Below, piece after piece: positions 1 to 7,499 of a stretch of DNA of 31,538 nt. The translations under genes were made by a program, and so were the position numbers. Under the pieces are notes generated by a model, which worked only from the letters and a program-made list of their open reading frames with translations, made no database searches and was not told where the DNA came from. The DNA lies in the IMG/VR virus record IMGVR_UViG_3300028419_000015, positions 1-31,538 of that record; one strand, 5' to 3'. This DNA comes from a virus. How positions within the stretch are numbered: position 1 is the first letter of the stretch; every line of letters starts with the position of its first letter.

Positions 1-1304
1 AAGCTGGACGCATCGGCGCTGATATCCACAAACGAACCCTCCACACATCTGCGTGGATGGATCTTATCAAGCAGTCACCCTTCCCTGAAGGCATGGGCTA
101 CACACAACAGACATTGATCTATGATCGTGCTCTTCCTACTACTTCTATTGGAGGTAGTGAGGGTGTTAACTGGCACGACATTGCTATCACTGAGACATCA
201 TCTACCCTAAACCAGTCTCAACTTGTAGGCAGTCAACCCCTTGAGGGCGCAGCTAATCAGTTTGCTGGTAACAACGGCGGTGATACTGCAAGCCCTGCTA
301 CAGACCTCGCTCAAGATCAGCGTTCTTACATCAACTTCAGCCGTAAGCTTAAGCCTTACACCCTACGTCGCGCTACTGTTGAGTCTCCTAAGATTTCTTT
401 GGAAGACCTTCGTTTCGCTGCCCACCGCCAAGACCAGCTCCGCGCTATCATGGATCTCATGACTGAGGCTACTGCCTACACATGGGAAAACCGTTATCGT
501 GACGAGTACGAGCGTCTTGCTGGTAACCTGCTGTGCGCTAAAACTGCTGGTTCCGCTGTCGTATCAACAGTAGACGCAAATGCCGATGGCACCGCTGCTG
601 AAGATTTCGAGGGTGTAGCTATCGCATCGCCACTTGACCTTGCAACTTCAGGAGTTGGAGGCACTGACATCACACCAGATGCCAATATCTCCAACGCTAT
701 CCTTGATAAGATTTACTACCAGAACGTCCGCAAGGGTGCTGGTCGTGATGCATATGGTCGTGAGAATGGTCGCCCAGTCTTCGCACTTGTCTGCTCTTCT
801 GAGGCATCATACGCCCTACAGACCGAAGCAGGTTTCCGTGATGATGTACGTTACAACGCTGCTAAGGTCAGTGAGCTCATCGCTCCACTTGGTGTCGAGA
901 AGTCCTTCCGTGGTTACTACCACATGGTTGACGATCTCGCTCCTCGTTACACCCTCGCAGGTGGTGTCCCAAGCCGCGTAATGCCCTACACCATGAGTGG
1001 CAGTGGCATCGTTGTTGACAACGCAGATTACGAGACCGCACCAATCGAAGCAGCATTTGTTCTTCACTCAGAGGTAATGGAGTCACAGATTCCTAACCCA
1101 TTCGGTGGTTCAAATGGTCTGAGCTTCAATCCTTGTGACTACAAGGGTAAGTTCAACTGGCTTAACATCCAGCACGAAGATAAGAACCCTGATGGAACCA
1201 CTGGTTTCTTCCGTGGTGTTCTTGCATCGGCTTCCAAGCCAATCAAGACTGAGTTCGGATACGTCATTCTGTTCAAGCGCGACTCTGCTACACCAGCAGC
1301 CTAA
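1..1304 (+). CDS. Major capsid protein-like, 5' truncated
   Basis: The frame is open from base 3 with no start codon before an ATG at 57. The 18 codons before that ATG read as ordinary protein, so the gene probably begins outside the window and the ATG at 57 is internal. About 433 codons are visible. The chain mixes a helical stretch (EDLRFAAHRQDQLRAIMDL, about 60 codons after the ATG at 118-136) with a beta-rich C-terminal half, and it has no signal peptide or membrane segment. I infer major capsid protein from size, composition, and position: it is followed by small acidic and beta-rich virion genes, then fibres. In a circularised map it would sit a few genes after the large terminase. No diagnostic motif proves this, and another abundant head protein is possible. 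A strong hairpin follows the stop codon, which fits a highly expressed gene. Confidence 0.68.
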   Translation, partial: AGRIGADIHKRTLHTSAWMDLIKQSPFPEGMGYTQQTLIYDRALPTTSIGGSEGVNWHDIAITETSSTLNQSQLVGSQPLEGAANQFAGNNGGDTASPATDLAQDQRSYINFSRKLKPYTLRRATVESPKISLEDLRFAAHRQDQLRAIMDLMTEATAYTWENRYRDEYERLAGNLLCAKTAGSAVVSTVDANADGTAAEDFEGVAIASPLDLATSGVGGTDITPDANISNAILDKIYYQNVRKGAGRDAYGRENGRPVFALVCSSEASYALQTEAGFRDDVRYNAAKVSELIAPLGVEKSFRGYYHMVDDLAPRYTLAGGVPSRVMPYTMSGSGIVVDNADYETAPIEAAFVLHSEVMESQIPNPFGGSNGLSFNPCDYKGKFNWLNIQHEDKNPDGTTGFFRGVLASASKPIKTEFGYVILFKRDSATPAA

Positions 1305-1323
1305 TCGCTAAAACAAACTAACC

Positions 1324-1365
1324 GTTGTGGGGGGTATAAAAACTATACCCCCCGCAACACCTTTT
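1324..1365 (+). terminator. Strong hairpin after capsid gene (terminator or attenuator)
   Basis: The left arm at 1324-1338 (GTTGTGGGGGGTATA) pairs with the right arm at 1344-1358 (TATACCCCCCGCAAC) over 15 bp with a single G-U pair. The loop is 5 bases (AAAAC). The downstream T run is short (CTTTT, 1361-1365), and the next gene starts only 11 bases after the stem. This could be a partial terminator that lowers expression of downstream genes relative to the capsid gene, or a stabiliser of the capsid mRNA 3' end. Confidence 0.6.
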
Positions 1366-1369
1366 ACCT

Positions 1370-1759
1370 ATGGACAACCAATCTACAGAAGAGCCCGACA
1401 ACTTCGCAGCTGCTATTGAAGCAGAACTAGCCCGCGCCAAAGCGGAAGTGCTACAACTCGAAGCACAACAAATGCAGATCAAAGCTGATAAGGCTGTCGC
1501 CGAAGCCGAGGCCCTGACCGAAGGAGGCGAAGAAGCCCCTGAAGAAGCCCCTGAAGAAGCCCCTGAAGAAGCCCCTGAAGCAGAGATGGCTGAAGAAGCC
1601 CCTGCCGATCCTGAGATGGTGGAGGAAATGTCCGAAGAAATGACCGAGGAGGAGCCCGAGGGTGAACCCGAAGAGGAAGACGCCGACTTCGCATCTGCGG
1701 TTGAGCAAGCCTTGACTGAAGACGACGAAGAAGACGAAGAAAAAGAAGAATACGCCTAA
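1370..1759 (+). CDS. Highly acidic repeat protein next to capsid gene
   Basis: The 129-aa product is extremely rich in Glu, with Asp, Ala and Pro. It has a short helical N-terminal part (about residues 8-50), a Pro-Glu-Glu-Ala repeat block at about residues 54-70, and an almost purely acidic tail. It has no Cys and no hydrophobic core, so it is probably disordered or extended. The start is ATG 1370, directly downstream of the hairpin and with no Shine-Dalgarno sequence; the next gene follows after 3 bases. I do not recognise a family. Its position beside the capsid gene suggests a head-associated role such as a scaffold-like or capsid-decorating protein, but that is inference from location and charge only. 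Confidence 0.75.
   Translation: MDNQSTEEPDNFAAAIEAELARAKAEVLQLEAQQMQIKADKAVAEAEALTEGGEEAPEEAPEEAPEEAPEAEMAEEAPADPEMVEEMSEEMTEEEPEGEPEEEDADFASAVEQALTEDDEEDEEKEEYA
1529..1576 (+). repeat. Four exact 12-bp tandem repeats
   Basis: GAAGAAGCCCCT is repeated four times without change inside the acidic protein gene, encoding a Glu-Glu-Ala-Pro period. A near copy follows at about 1591-1602. The DNA identity points to slippage expansion, and copy number may vary between relatives. Confidence 0.9.
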
Positions 1760-1762
1760 GCC

Positions 1763-2095
1763 ATGCCCGCCCCAGAGATTGAGATCAAGAGAGGTTCTAC
1801 ATTTTCTCAGACTTGTCTCTGTGTTGATGAGGTGGATAACCCTATTGATCTTTCTTCATGGTCGTTTGAAAGCGACCTTAAACTTGTTTCAAGTAACGAG
1901 AAACTTGTTACGTTCAGTATCGACGACACAGCAGCAGCGGTCGGACAAATCCGCGTGTCTGCACCCCCAGCCGATACTTTAAATTTACCCCCACAGATGT
2001 CGATGGTATTCGACATCAAGTTCACCGACCCAAGTGGTGACATTCATTATTCAGAGAACATTGTCCTGACAACATCTAAGCACATCACCCACTAG
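1763..2095 (+). CDS. Small beta-rich virion protein
   Basis: The 110-aa protein has the pattern 'IEIKRGSTF ... PIDLSSWSFESDLK ... GQIRVSAPP ... FDIKFTDPSGDIHYSENI'. This alternation of an N-terminal RGxTF-like start, a 'P-x-DLS' strand and a late 'DI.F.d..G' strand is common in small immunoglobulin-like beta-sandwich proteins of phage tails and baseplates (BppU N-terminal-like). I assign it by pattern only. It lies 3 bases after the acidic gene and one base before the fibre gene, so it is co-transcribed and probably part of the virion, perhaps a fibre-attachment or head-tail piece. It has no signal peptide or TM segment. Confidence 0.72.
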   Translation: MPAPEIEIKRGSTFSQTCLCVDEVDNPIDLSSWSFESDLKLVSSNEKLVTFSIDDTAAAVGQIRVSAPPADTLNLPPQMSMVFDIKFTDPSGDIHYSENIVLTTSKHITH

Positions 2096-2096
2096 T

Positions 2097-5000
2097 ATGG
2101 CCAACCCAATTAAAGTTATCAAGTTAACAGGGGTCTCAGGCTCCTTAGAAGGAAAAGCAGATGTTGTTCACACACATGTCTTAGCTGATATTACTGATGC
2201 AGGCACAGCAGCTGCCTCCGCCTCAGCCGACTTTGCGACCGCATCCCAAGGAACACTCGCTAGCAACTCCATCCAAGCTGGGACCTTGTCTTCAGTCAAC
2301 TCTCAGATCTCTGATGCTACCCTTATTGATACCACGGATTCCCGCCTTAGTGATGCGAGAACACCAACCACACATAGCCACACACTATCTCAGATTACGG
2401 ATTCTGGGAGTGCCGCTGGTCTTGATGTAGCTACAGTAGGTAATGCCGCAGCTGCCGAAGTTGTTAAAGGCAATGACACTCGTTTATCAGATGACCGTGA
2501 CCCGACGGCACACACCCACACCCTTTCTGACATATCCGACAGCGGCACCGCAGCTGCATCCGATACCACCGACTTTGCTGGCGCAGTCCATGCTCACACC
2601 CTTTCTGACATATCTGACAGCGGCACCGCCGCTGCATCCGATACCACCGACTTTGCTCAAGCAAGCCACACTCACACCCTTTCTGACATATCTGACAGTG
2701 GCACCGCAGCTGCAGCCGACACCACCGATTTTGCTCAAGCAGCCCACACCCACACCCTTGCCAATATTACCGATGGTAATGTCATTGTAAAAACCACGGA
2801 TGCAGATATTAGCGGAGCCTCATTTGTATTAAACGAAGCCACCTTGGTGAGCAACTCACAGACAAAAGTCCCAACACAAGCTAGTGTTAAATCCTATGTC
2901 GATAATGAGATCCTTCTAAGCGCATCAAGTTTCAAAGGAGCTTACAATGCTTCGACTAACACACCTGACTTAACATCACCATCAGCGATCGCAATTTCCG
3001 CAGGAGACACCTATGTCGTCGAGACAGAGGGTAGTTTTTATAGTCAAACATTATTACTTGGGACAACCATAATTGCAGAGGTTGACAGTGCATCCACGGA
3101 AAGTGACTGGACCATAGTCGGGAGTGGGTTAGACGCGGGAACCGTTAAGACAAAATACGAGTCCAATGCAGACACCAACGCCTTCACAGATGCTGAGCAA
3201 ACAAAACTGACAGGCATCGAAACCGCTGCGACAGCTGACCAGACAGGCGCAGAGATCAAAGTGGCTTACGAAGCTGAGGCAGACACCAACGCTTTCACGG
3301 ATGCTGAGCAAACAAAACTGACAGGCATAGAAACCGCTGCGACAGCTGACCAGACAGGAGCAGAGATCAAAGTGGCTTACGAAGCTGAGGCAGATACCAA
3401 CGCTTTCACAGATGCGCTGGCTTCAAAATTGAATGGGTTATCATCAGACCAAGTTTCATACAAAGGAGATTTTGATCCAACTGCATCGGGTGGACTCGGT
3501 TCCCCAAACCTGAATGTAATTACTTCCACTGTAGGTGACATTTACTACGTCACCGCAGCAGGAACATACAACTTCGTAACAGACCCAGACATAACCTTTG
3601 CGGTTGGTGATGTTTTAATAGCTAAATCATCGGGAGTCCTATCCGACTCAGCTGATTGGATAGTCATCACAAGCGACATCACCACCGATGCCTCATGGGC
3701 CACTAAAGGCGACTTAATTGCTGCAACTGGGGCAGGAGCCGCTTCAATACTACCTGCGCCTGTCACCGATGATTTAGTTTTAACGACCGATGCTGCTGAA
3801 GCCACTGGTCTTAAGTGGGCCGCCCCTTCTGGTGGCTTGGTAGACATAGTAGAGGACACGAGCCCCGAATTAGGCGGTAATTTAGATGTGGGAAACTTTG
3901 AAATACGGAAGTCAAACGCACCCTTCTTATCTTTTACTAGTTCAACCTTGGATGAGTTCAGTCTAGATATCCGATCAGGGACCTCATCAGGCTACGGCGC
4001 TCAAAACCCAACGACGATAAGTGTCGTTGATAACACAGGTAGTGGTTTTTATCGAAGTAATTTAAAACTCTCCTCAGCATCGGGAAATTTTGGAGCAGCA
4101 AGCATTGAATTAGATAACTATGTGTTCCAGAGTAATGAGAATCTATCTGGTAAAAGCGGGCAAGTCTTAACATACGATGGATCCGTCATCAAGCTCGCCC
4201 CAGCGGGAGGAGCAGCATCCGACCTTGCGTATGGGGTTGGGTGGAACGGAAACCAAGACGCTGCCACTAAGAATGCGATCTACGATAAGATTGAAACACT
4301 TGGTTGGGATATCACGACTGACACAGCCTTTGATGCTAAGGGTGATCTTATTGTCGGAACGGGTAATAACACAGCTGCCAAATTAACGGCGTTCCCTCAA
4401 GATGGTAAAGTTCTTACAACGGCATCGGGCTACGCAACAGGGCTGGCGTGGCAAGACGCAGCGACTGGTGGCACGACCCAAGGTTCAAGCTCAACTTATG
4501 ATATCTCTGCGGTAGCAAGAAGCTCCACACCTGATGCCCGAGGCAACTATTCGGTAGATCTTCAGATGCAGGGTAACGCTGATGATGTTGCAGCTGGTAC
4601 CCACTCTGCACTTATCGGTGGTAGCTTCAATAGCGCGGCAGGCACTCATGGCTTTATTACTGCTGGAACTGGTAATACTATTCCAGCAAACACATCGCGC
4701 GCATCAATTATTTCATCTACTAATTGTAGTATGGCTAATAGCTATGGCGATAACTCTGTTATCCTAGCACATGGGGGCAATACTCTTGTTACCACAATGT
4801 CCTCTTACAACAGCGCAATTATTGGTGGTCAGGGACACACTCTTGATGGGGGGATGGGTGGTGGAGGATACTGTGCTATTCTTGCAGGCCAGACCAACTC
4901 TGGAAATTATGCAGATAGCTCTATTATACTGGGTGGTAACAATAACAACATCAGTTATGGTTCAAATTGTGTTATCGCTGGAACCCGAGTCAAGGCTACT

Positions 5001-5420
5001 GGTGTGCCACTAGGTAGGTTGGACGGGGTATTTGCCTTCGCCGACACCACCGCCGCTGACTACACCATCACGCAAGAAAAGACAGCCAACTTCCGAGTGG
5101 CTAACGGAATGCACATCTCTGCTCCCTTGTTCATTGATGAGCGAGCCAGTGCATTAGCAGACATAGCAGGTCGCGGCCAAATCTGGGTTAAGACTGCGAC
5201 ACCAAACGAGCTTTGGTTTACTGATGATGCTGGTTCAGATATACCAATTAGTGAGGGTGTGTATACAGTAGCCACCTTACCAACTGGAGTGGCTGGTAGA
5301 AGAGCCTTTGTCACTGACTCAGGTAATACTTTAGCAAGCCACCACGGCCAAGTTGTCACAAACGGTGGAGCCAACTTCGTCCCAGTCTATCATGATGGGT
5401 CAGCGTGGCACGTCGGATAA
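2097..5420 (+). CDS. Large repeat-containing tail fibre
   Basis: The 1107-aa protein is low in Cys and rich in Ala, Thr, Ser, Asp and Gly. In order it has: an N-terminal 'SGSLEGKADVVHTHVLADI' segment of the kind found in many phage fibres; 26-residue repeats at about 139-226; 37-residue repeats at about 354-440; a segment with 'PELGGNLDVGN' (about 590), frequent in fibres; and at about 838-965 a region of repeated small-residue/hydrophobic strands (IIGG-, ILAG-, IILGG-like) resembling the beta-roll head of trimeric YadA-type adhesins. The C-terminal 'GRRAFVTDSG ... VPVYHDGSAWHVG' motif is typical of fibre ends. It is probably a trimeric receptor-binding or fibre-shaft protein. The ATG lies one base after the previous stop, with no Shine-Dalgarno sequence. 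Confidence 0.88.
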   Translation: MANPIKVIKLTGVSGSLEGKADVVHTHVLADITDAGTAAASASADFATASQGTLASNSIQAGTLSSVNSQISDATLIDTTDSRLSDARTPTTHSHTLSQITDSGSAAGLDVATVGNAAAAEVVKGNDTRLSDDRDPTAHTHTLSDISDSGTAAASDTTDFAGAVHAHTLSDISDSGTAAASDTTDFAQASHTHTLSDISDSGTAAAADTTDFAQAAHTHTLANITDGNVIVKTTDADISGASFVLNEATLVSNSQTKVPTQASVKSYVDNEILLSASSFKGAYNASTNTPDLTSPSAIAISAGDTYVVETEGSFYSQTLLLGTTIIAEVDSASTESDWTIVGSGLDAGTVKTKYESNADTNAFTDAEQTKLTGIETAATADQTGAEIKVAYEAEADTNAFTDAEQTKLTGIETAATADQTGAEIKVAYEAEADTNAFTDALASKLNGLSSDQVSYKGDFDPTASGGLGSPNLNVITSTVGDIYYVTAAGTYNFVTDPDITFAVGDVLIAKSSGVLSDSADWIVITSDITTDASWATKGDLIAATGAGAASILPAPVTDDLVLTTDAAEATGLKWAAPSGGLVDIVEDTSPELGGNLDVGNFEIRKSNAPFLSFTSSTLDEFSLDIRSGTSSGYGAQNPTTISVVDNTGSGFYRSNLKLSSASGNFGAASIELDNYVFQSNENLSGKSGQVLTYDGSVIKLAPAGGAASDLAYGVGWNGNQDAATKNAIYDKIETLGWDITTDTAFDAKGDLIVGTGNNTAAKLTAFPQDGKVLTTASGYATGLAWQDAATGGTTQGSSSTYDISAVARSSTPDARGNYSVDLQMQGNADDVAAGTHSALIGGSFNSAAGTHGFITAGTGNTIPANTSRASIISSTNCSMANSYGDNSVILAHGGNTLVTTMSSYNSAIIGGQGHTLDGGMGGGGYCAILAGQTNSGNYADSSIILGGNNNNISYGSNCVIAGTRVKATGVPLGRLDGVFAFADTTAADYTITQEKTANFRVANGMHISAPLFIDERASALADIAGRGQIWVKTATPNELWFTDDAGSDIPISEGVYTVATLPTGVAGRRAFVTDSGNTLASHHGQVVTNGGANFVPVYHDGSAWHVG
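2511..2774 (+). repeat. 78-bp tandem repeats in fibre gene
   Basis: There are three units of 26 codons, at 2511, 2589 and 2667, plus a partial fourth from 2745. Each begins H(T/A)HTLSDISDSGTAAA and has strong DNA identity. They lie fully in frame, so this is a protein-level repeat and not a CRISPR array. Confidence 0.9.
3156..3420 (+). repeat. 111-bp tandem repeats in fibre gene
   Basis: There are two nearly identical 37-codon units (3156-3266, 3267-3377) and a partial third (from 3378). Each carries 'ADTNAFTDAEQTKLTGIE', a motif common in phage fibre shafts. The very few base differences suggest recent duplication. Confidence 0.9.
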
Positions 5421-5426
5421 TTTACC

Positions 5427-5456
5427 CTGTCACTTTAACCCTGAATCTGATACCTT
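5427..5456 (+). promoter_or_regulatory. Weak candidate promoter before second fibre gene
   Basis: The 50-bp gap contains an extended -10-like TGATACCTT (box TACCTT, 5451-5456) with a poor -35 (CTGTCA, 5427-5432, 18-bp spacing). A second possible -10, TACAAT (5464-5469), sits one base from the ATG and has no good -35. The gap also holds TTTAACCCTGA (5434-5444), similar to elements before the genes at 11834 and 19636. The signal is weak. Confidence 0.3.
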
Positions 5457-5470
5457 AAACCCATACAATT

Positions 5471-6904
5471 ATGCCAGACGATGTCACAGTATCACAAGAT
5501 GTAGACACTTTCTTAAAGAGTGCCACAAAAGCGGTTGCACGCACGAACCTCGGGTTAGGAACAGCCGCACAGTCTGCTGTGGGGGACTTCGCCACGTCCA
5601 CACAAGGGGATTTAGCTGATACACTCAGCACCACTAAGCAGGACATTTTAACGGAAGGTGCCTTCGTAGATGGTGATAAGACTAAGCTTGATGGGATCAC
5701 TGGAACTAATACAGGAGATCAAGACCTGTCTGGTTTACAGTCTATTTTAACGGAAGGTGCCTTCGTAGATGGTGATAAGACTAAGCTTGATGGGATCACT
5801 GGAACTAATACAGGAGATCAAGACCTGTCTGGTTTACAGTCTATTTTAACGGAAGGTGCCTTCGTAGATGGAGACAAGACTAAGTTGGATGGAATCACGG
5901 GAACAAATACAGGAGATCAAGACCTTTCAGCACTAGCAACAAAAGCTAATGTGTTAGAGTTAGATAATACAGTTTCATTTATTCCTTCAGCAGACTTTCA
6001 TCCAGCAACTAAGAAATATGTAGATGATAACGCTGGGGGCGGTGGCAGCGCAGAGACAGCGGAAACTTCCGTTTATATTGATGCGGGAGCGATGCTAGCC
6101 AAAGACGGAGAGGCAGACGCAAGCACGGGAGCGGATAACGGAACTAATAACTCTGTTGATTGGTATAACGTAGCAACGGGAGAAACTTTATACGCTAAAA
6201 TTGCAATGCCCCCTCAATGGGATAAAGGCGTAATTGATGTGGAACTTTACTGGACAATCACAGGAGGCACAGTCGGAGAGAATGTAAAATGGGAAGTGGC
6301 TGCACAAGCTGGCGGCAATGATGATGCGTGGGATATTGCTTTCCCCGCTCCTACAGCAACGCTAGACGATCCTATTCTTGCAGATGGAGACATACACCAA
6401 ATCACAGCATCATCCATCACAGTGGGCGGTAGTGCCACAGATGGAGACATTCTCCACCTCGAGATTGCAAGGGCAGCAGCGGGAGCAACGGCAGCTTCAC
6501 AAGATGCAAGGTTACTTGGAATCCGCTTGAAATATTCCAATAGCCTTTTGCAGAATTGGTATAGTTGGAAGCTCGGCAATGAAACAGCAGACGCAACTAT
6601 TGGTATTAAAAATACTTGGTATGCCCCTGCAGCTGGAAAGGTCCACGCGGTCGCGGCAGGTGCAGCCAGCGCAACGAGCGGTAGCGCATTAGCTTTAGAT
6701 GTTCACAAGACAGGAGTAACCATTTTCTCAACTGGTATCACTATTGATGATGCACAAACGGATACTTCCAACGCAACCACTCCAGCAGTACTGACAACTG
6801 ATCCGACTACTTTTAATGCTGGAGATAAATTTGAATTTGAAGTAGATACAACTACAGCAGGGGGAGCGGGATTGCATTGCGATTTGCTTATCTCATGGGA
6901 CTAA
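5471..6904 (+). CDS. Tail fibre with triplicated 33-residue shaft repeat
   Basis: The 477-aa protein opens with 'VSQDVDTFLKSATKAVARTNLGLGTAAQSAVGDF', a segment typical of phage fibres that have a 'R-x-NLGLG' step. It then has three 33-residue repeats (about 59-155), a 'PATKKYVDDN' hinge typical of fibre shafts (about 178-187), a Gly-rich linker, and a beta-rich C-terminal half (about 200-477) without recognised catalytic residues. I infer a virion fibre or spike, with the C-terminal part as a possible receptor-binding domain. It follows the larger fibre after a 50-bp gap that may hold a promoter. There is no signal peptide or TM segment. Confidence 0.85.
   Translation: MPDDVTVSQDVDTFLKSATKAVARTNLGLGTAAQSAVGDFATSTQGDLADTLSTTKQDILTEGAFVDGDKTKLDGITGTNTGDQDLSGLQSILTEGAFVDGDKTKLDGITGTNTGDQDLSGLQSILTEGAFVDGDKTKLDGITGTNTGDQDLSALATKANVLELDNTVSFIPSADFHPATKKYVDDNAGGGGSAETAETSVYIDAGAMLAKDGEADASTGADNGTNNSVDWYNVATGETLYAKIAMPPQWDKGVIDVELYWTITGGTVGENVKWEVAAQAGGNDDAWDIAFPAPTATLDDPILADGDIHQITASSITVGGSATDGDILHLEIARAAAGATAASQDARLLGIRLKYSNSLLQNWYSWKLGNETADATIGIKNTWYAPAAGKVHAVAAGAASATSGSALALDVHKTGVTIFSTGITIDDAQTDTSNATTPAVLTTDPTTFNAGDKFEFEVDTTTAGGAGLHCDLLISWD
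5645..5935 (+). repeat. 99-bp tandem repeat, three copies
   Basis: Units begin at 5645, 5744 and 5843. Units 1 and 2 appear identical over all 99 bases. Unit 3 is the same length class but carries several, mostly silent, changes and diverges at its end. Each encodes ILTEGAFVDGDKTKLDGITG followed by TNTGDQDLS. Confidence 0.93.
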
Positions 6905-6923
6905 AACATAACAGAACATAAAA

Positions 6924-7499
6924 ATGGCTATCACATATCCAATCCAAGAATCAGACAGATTTACTGTCTATGACACGAACACTTCTGCCCCTCTCAAAGA
7001 TGGCAGCGGGAAACCAATGACAGGACTAAAATGGGGATCTAACGATACCTCTCAAATGATTCCTTTTTTGGCTGAAAACATTAAATGGCTTATCGAAGTT
7101 AAAGAAGCAAAGCCAAGTTATGATTCCTCAACTCAGAAAATCAAAAGGCTTCCCGTCAATTATGACGTAGCTAACGAGACTGCAACAATTCAAAGCTTTG
7201 AAGTTGTCGATCTAACACAAGATGAAATTGATGCAAAGATTCCACCACATTTCTTGAGTGATGGAGGCATTAAATACGATGTTGCCACAGATGCACAGAA
7301 CGCATTTACTCGTATGCTTACCTTGGTTGACCAAGCTCAAATGCCAGCAGAGGCAGAGCTTACAGTTAAAGATGTATTAGGCGAAGTTCAAACCCTAACA
7401 GTATCAGCATTTAAGTTAGACATGATTGCCTATGGTCTACATTGCTACGAGCTATTTAATTATGTTCCTCCTGTAGTTGATCCAGACGGCATCATTTAA
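6924..7499 (+). CDS. Possible tail fibre-associated or assembly protein
   Basis: The 191-aa protein sits between fibre genes, 19 bases after the preceding stop. It contains 'NIKWLIEVKEAKPSYDSSTQ' (about 52-71), 'DLTQDEID' (about 96-103), and a helical C-terminal half with 'LGEVQTLTVSAFKLDMIAYG'. This arrangement, a beta-rich front and then a helical part with a step where an amino acid is 'tested' before 'x-T-x-x-x-F-K/x-L', resembles small fibre-assembly or DUF4376-like proteins found beside fibre genes. I assign this only tentatively. Its TAA overlaps the next ATG by one base (TAATG), so translation is probably coupled to the LamG gene. It has no signal peptide. Confidence 0.6.
   Translation: MAITYPIQESDRFTVYDTNTSAPLKDGSGKPMTGLKWGSNDTSQMIPFLAENIKWLIEVKEAKPSYDSSTQKIKRLPVNYDVANETATIQSFEVVDLTQDEIDAKIPPHFLSDGGIKYDVATDAQNAFTRMLTLVDQAQMPAEAELTVKDVLGEVQTLTVSAFKLDMIAYGLHCYELFNYVPPVVDPDGII

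Noticed and set aside
57-59. ATG at 57 as the start of the capsid gene
   Set aside because: The frame is open upstream to the window edge with protein-like sequence and no promoter, so a truncated gene is more likely.
2511-3420. Regularly repeated DNA that could suggest a CRISPR array
   Set aside because: Repeats are in frame with no unique spacers, inside a fibre gene.
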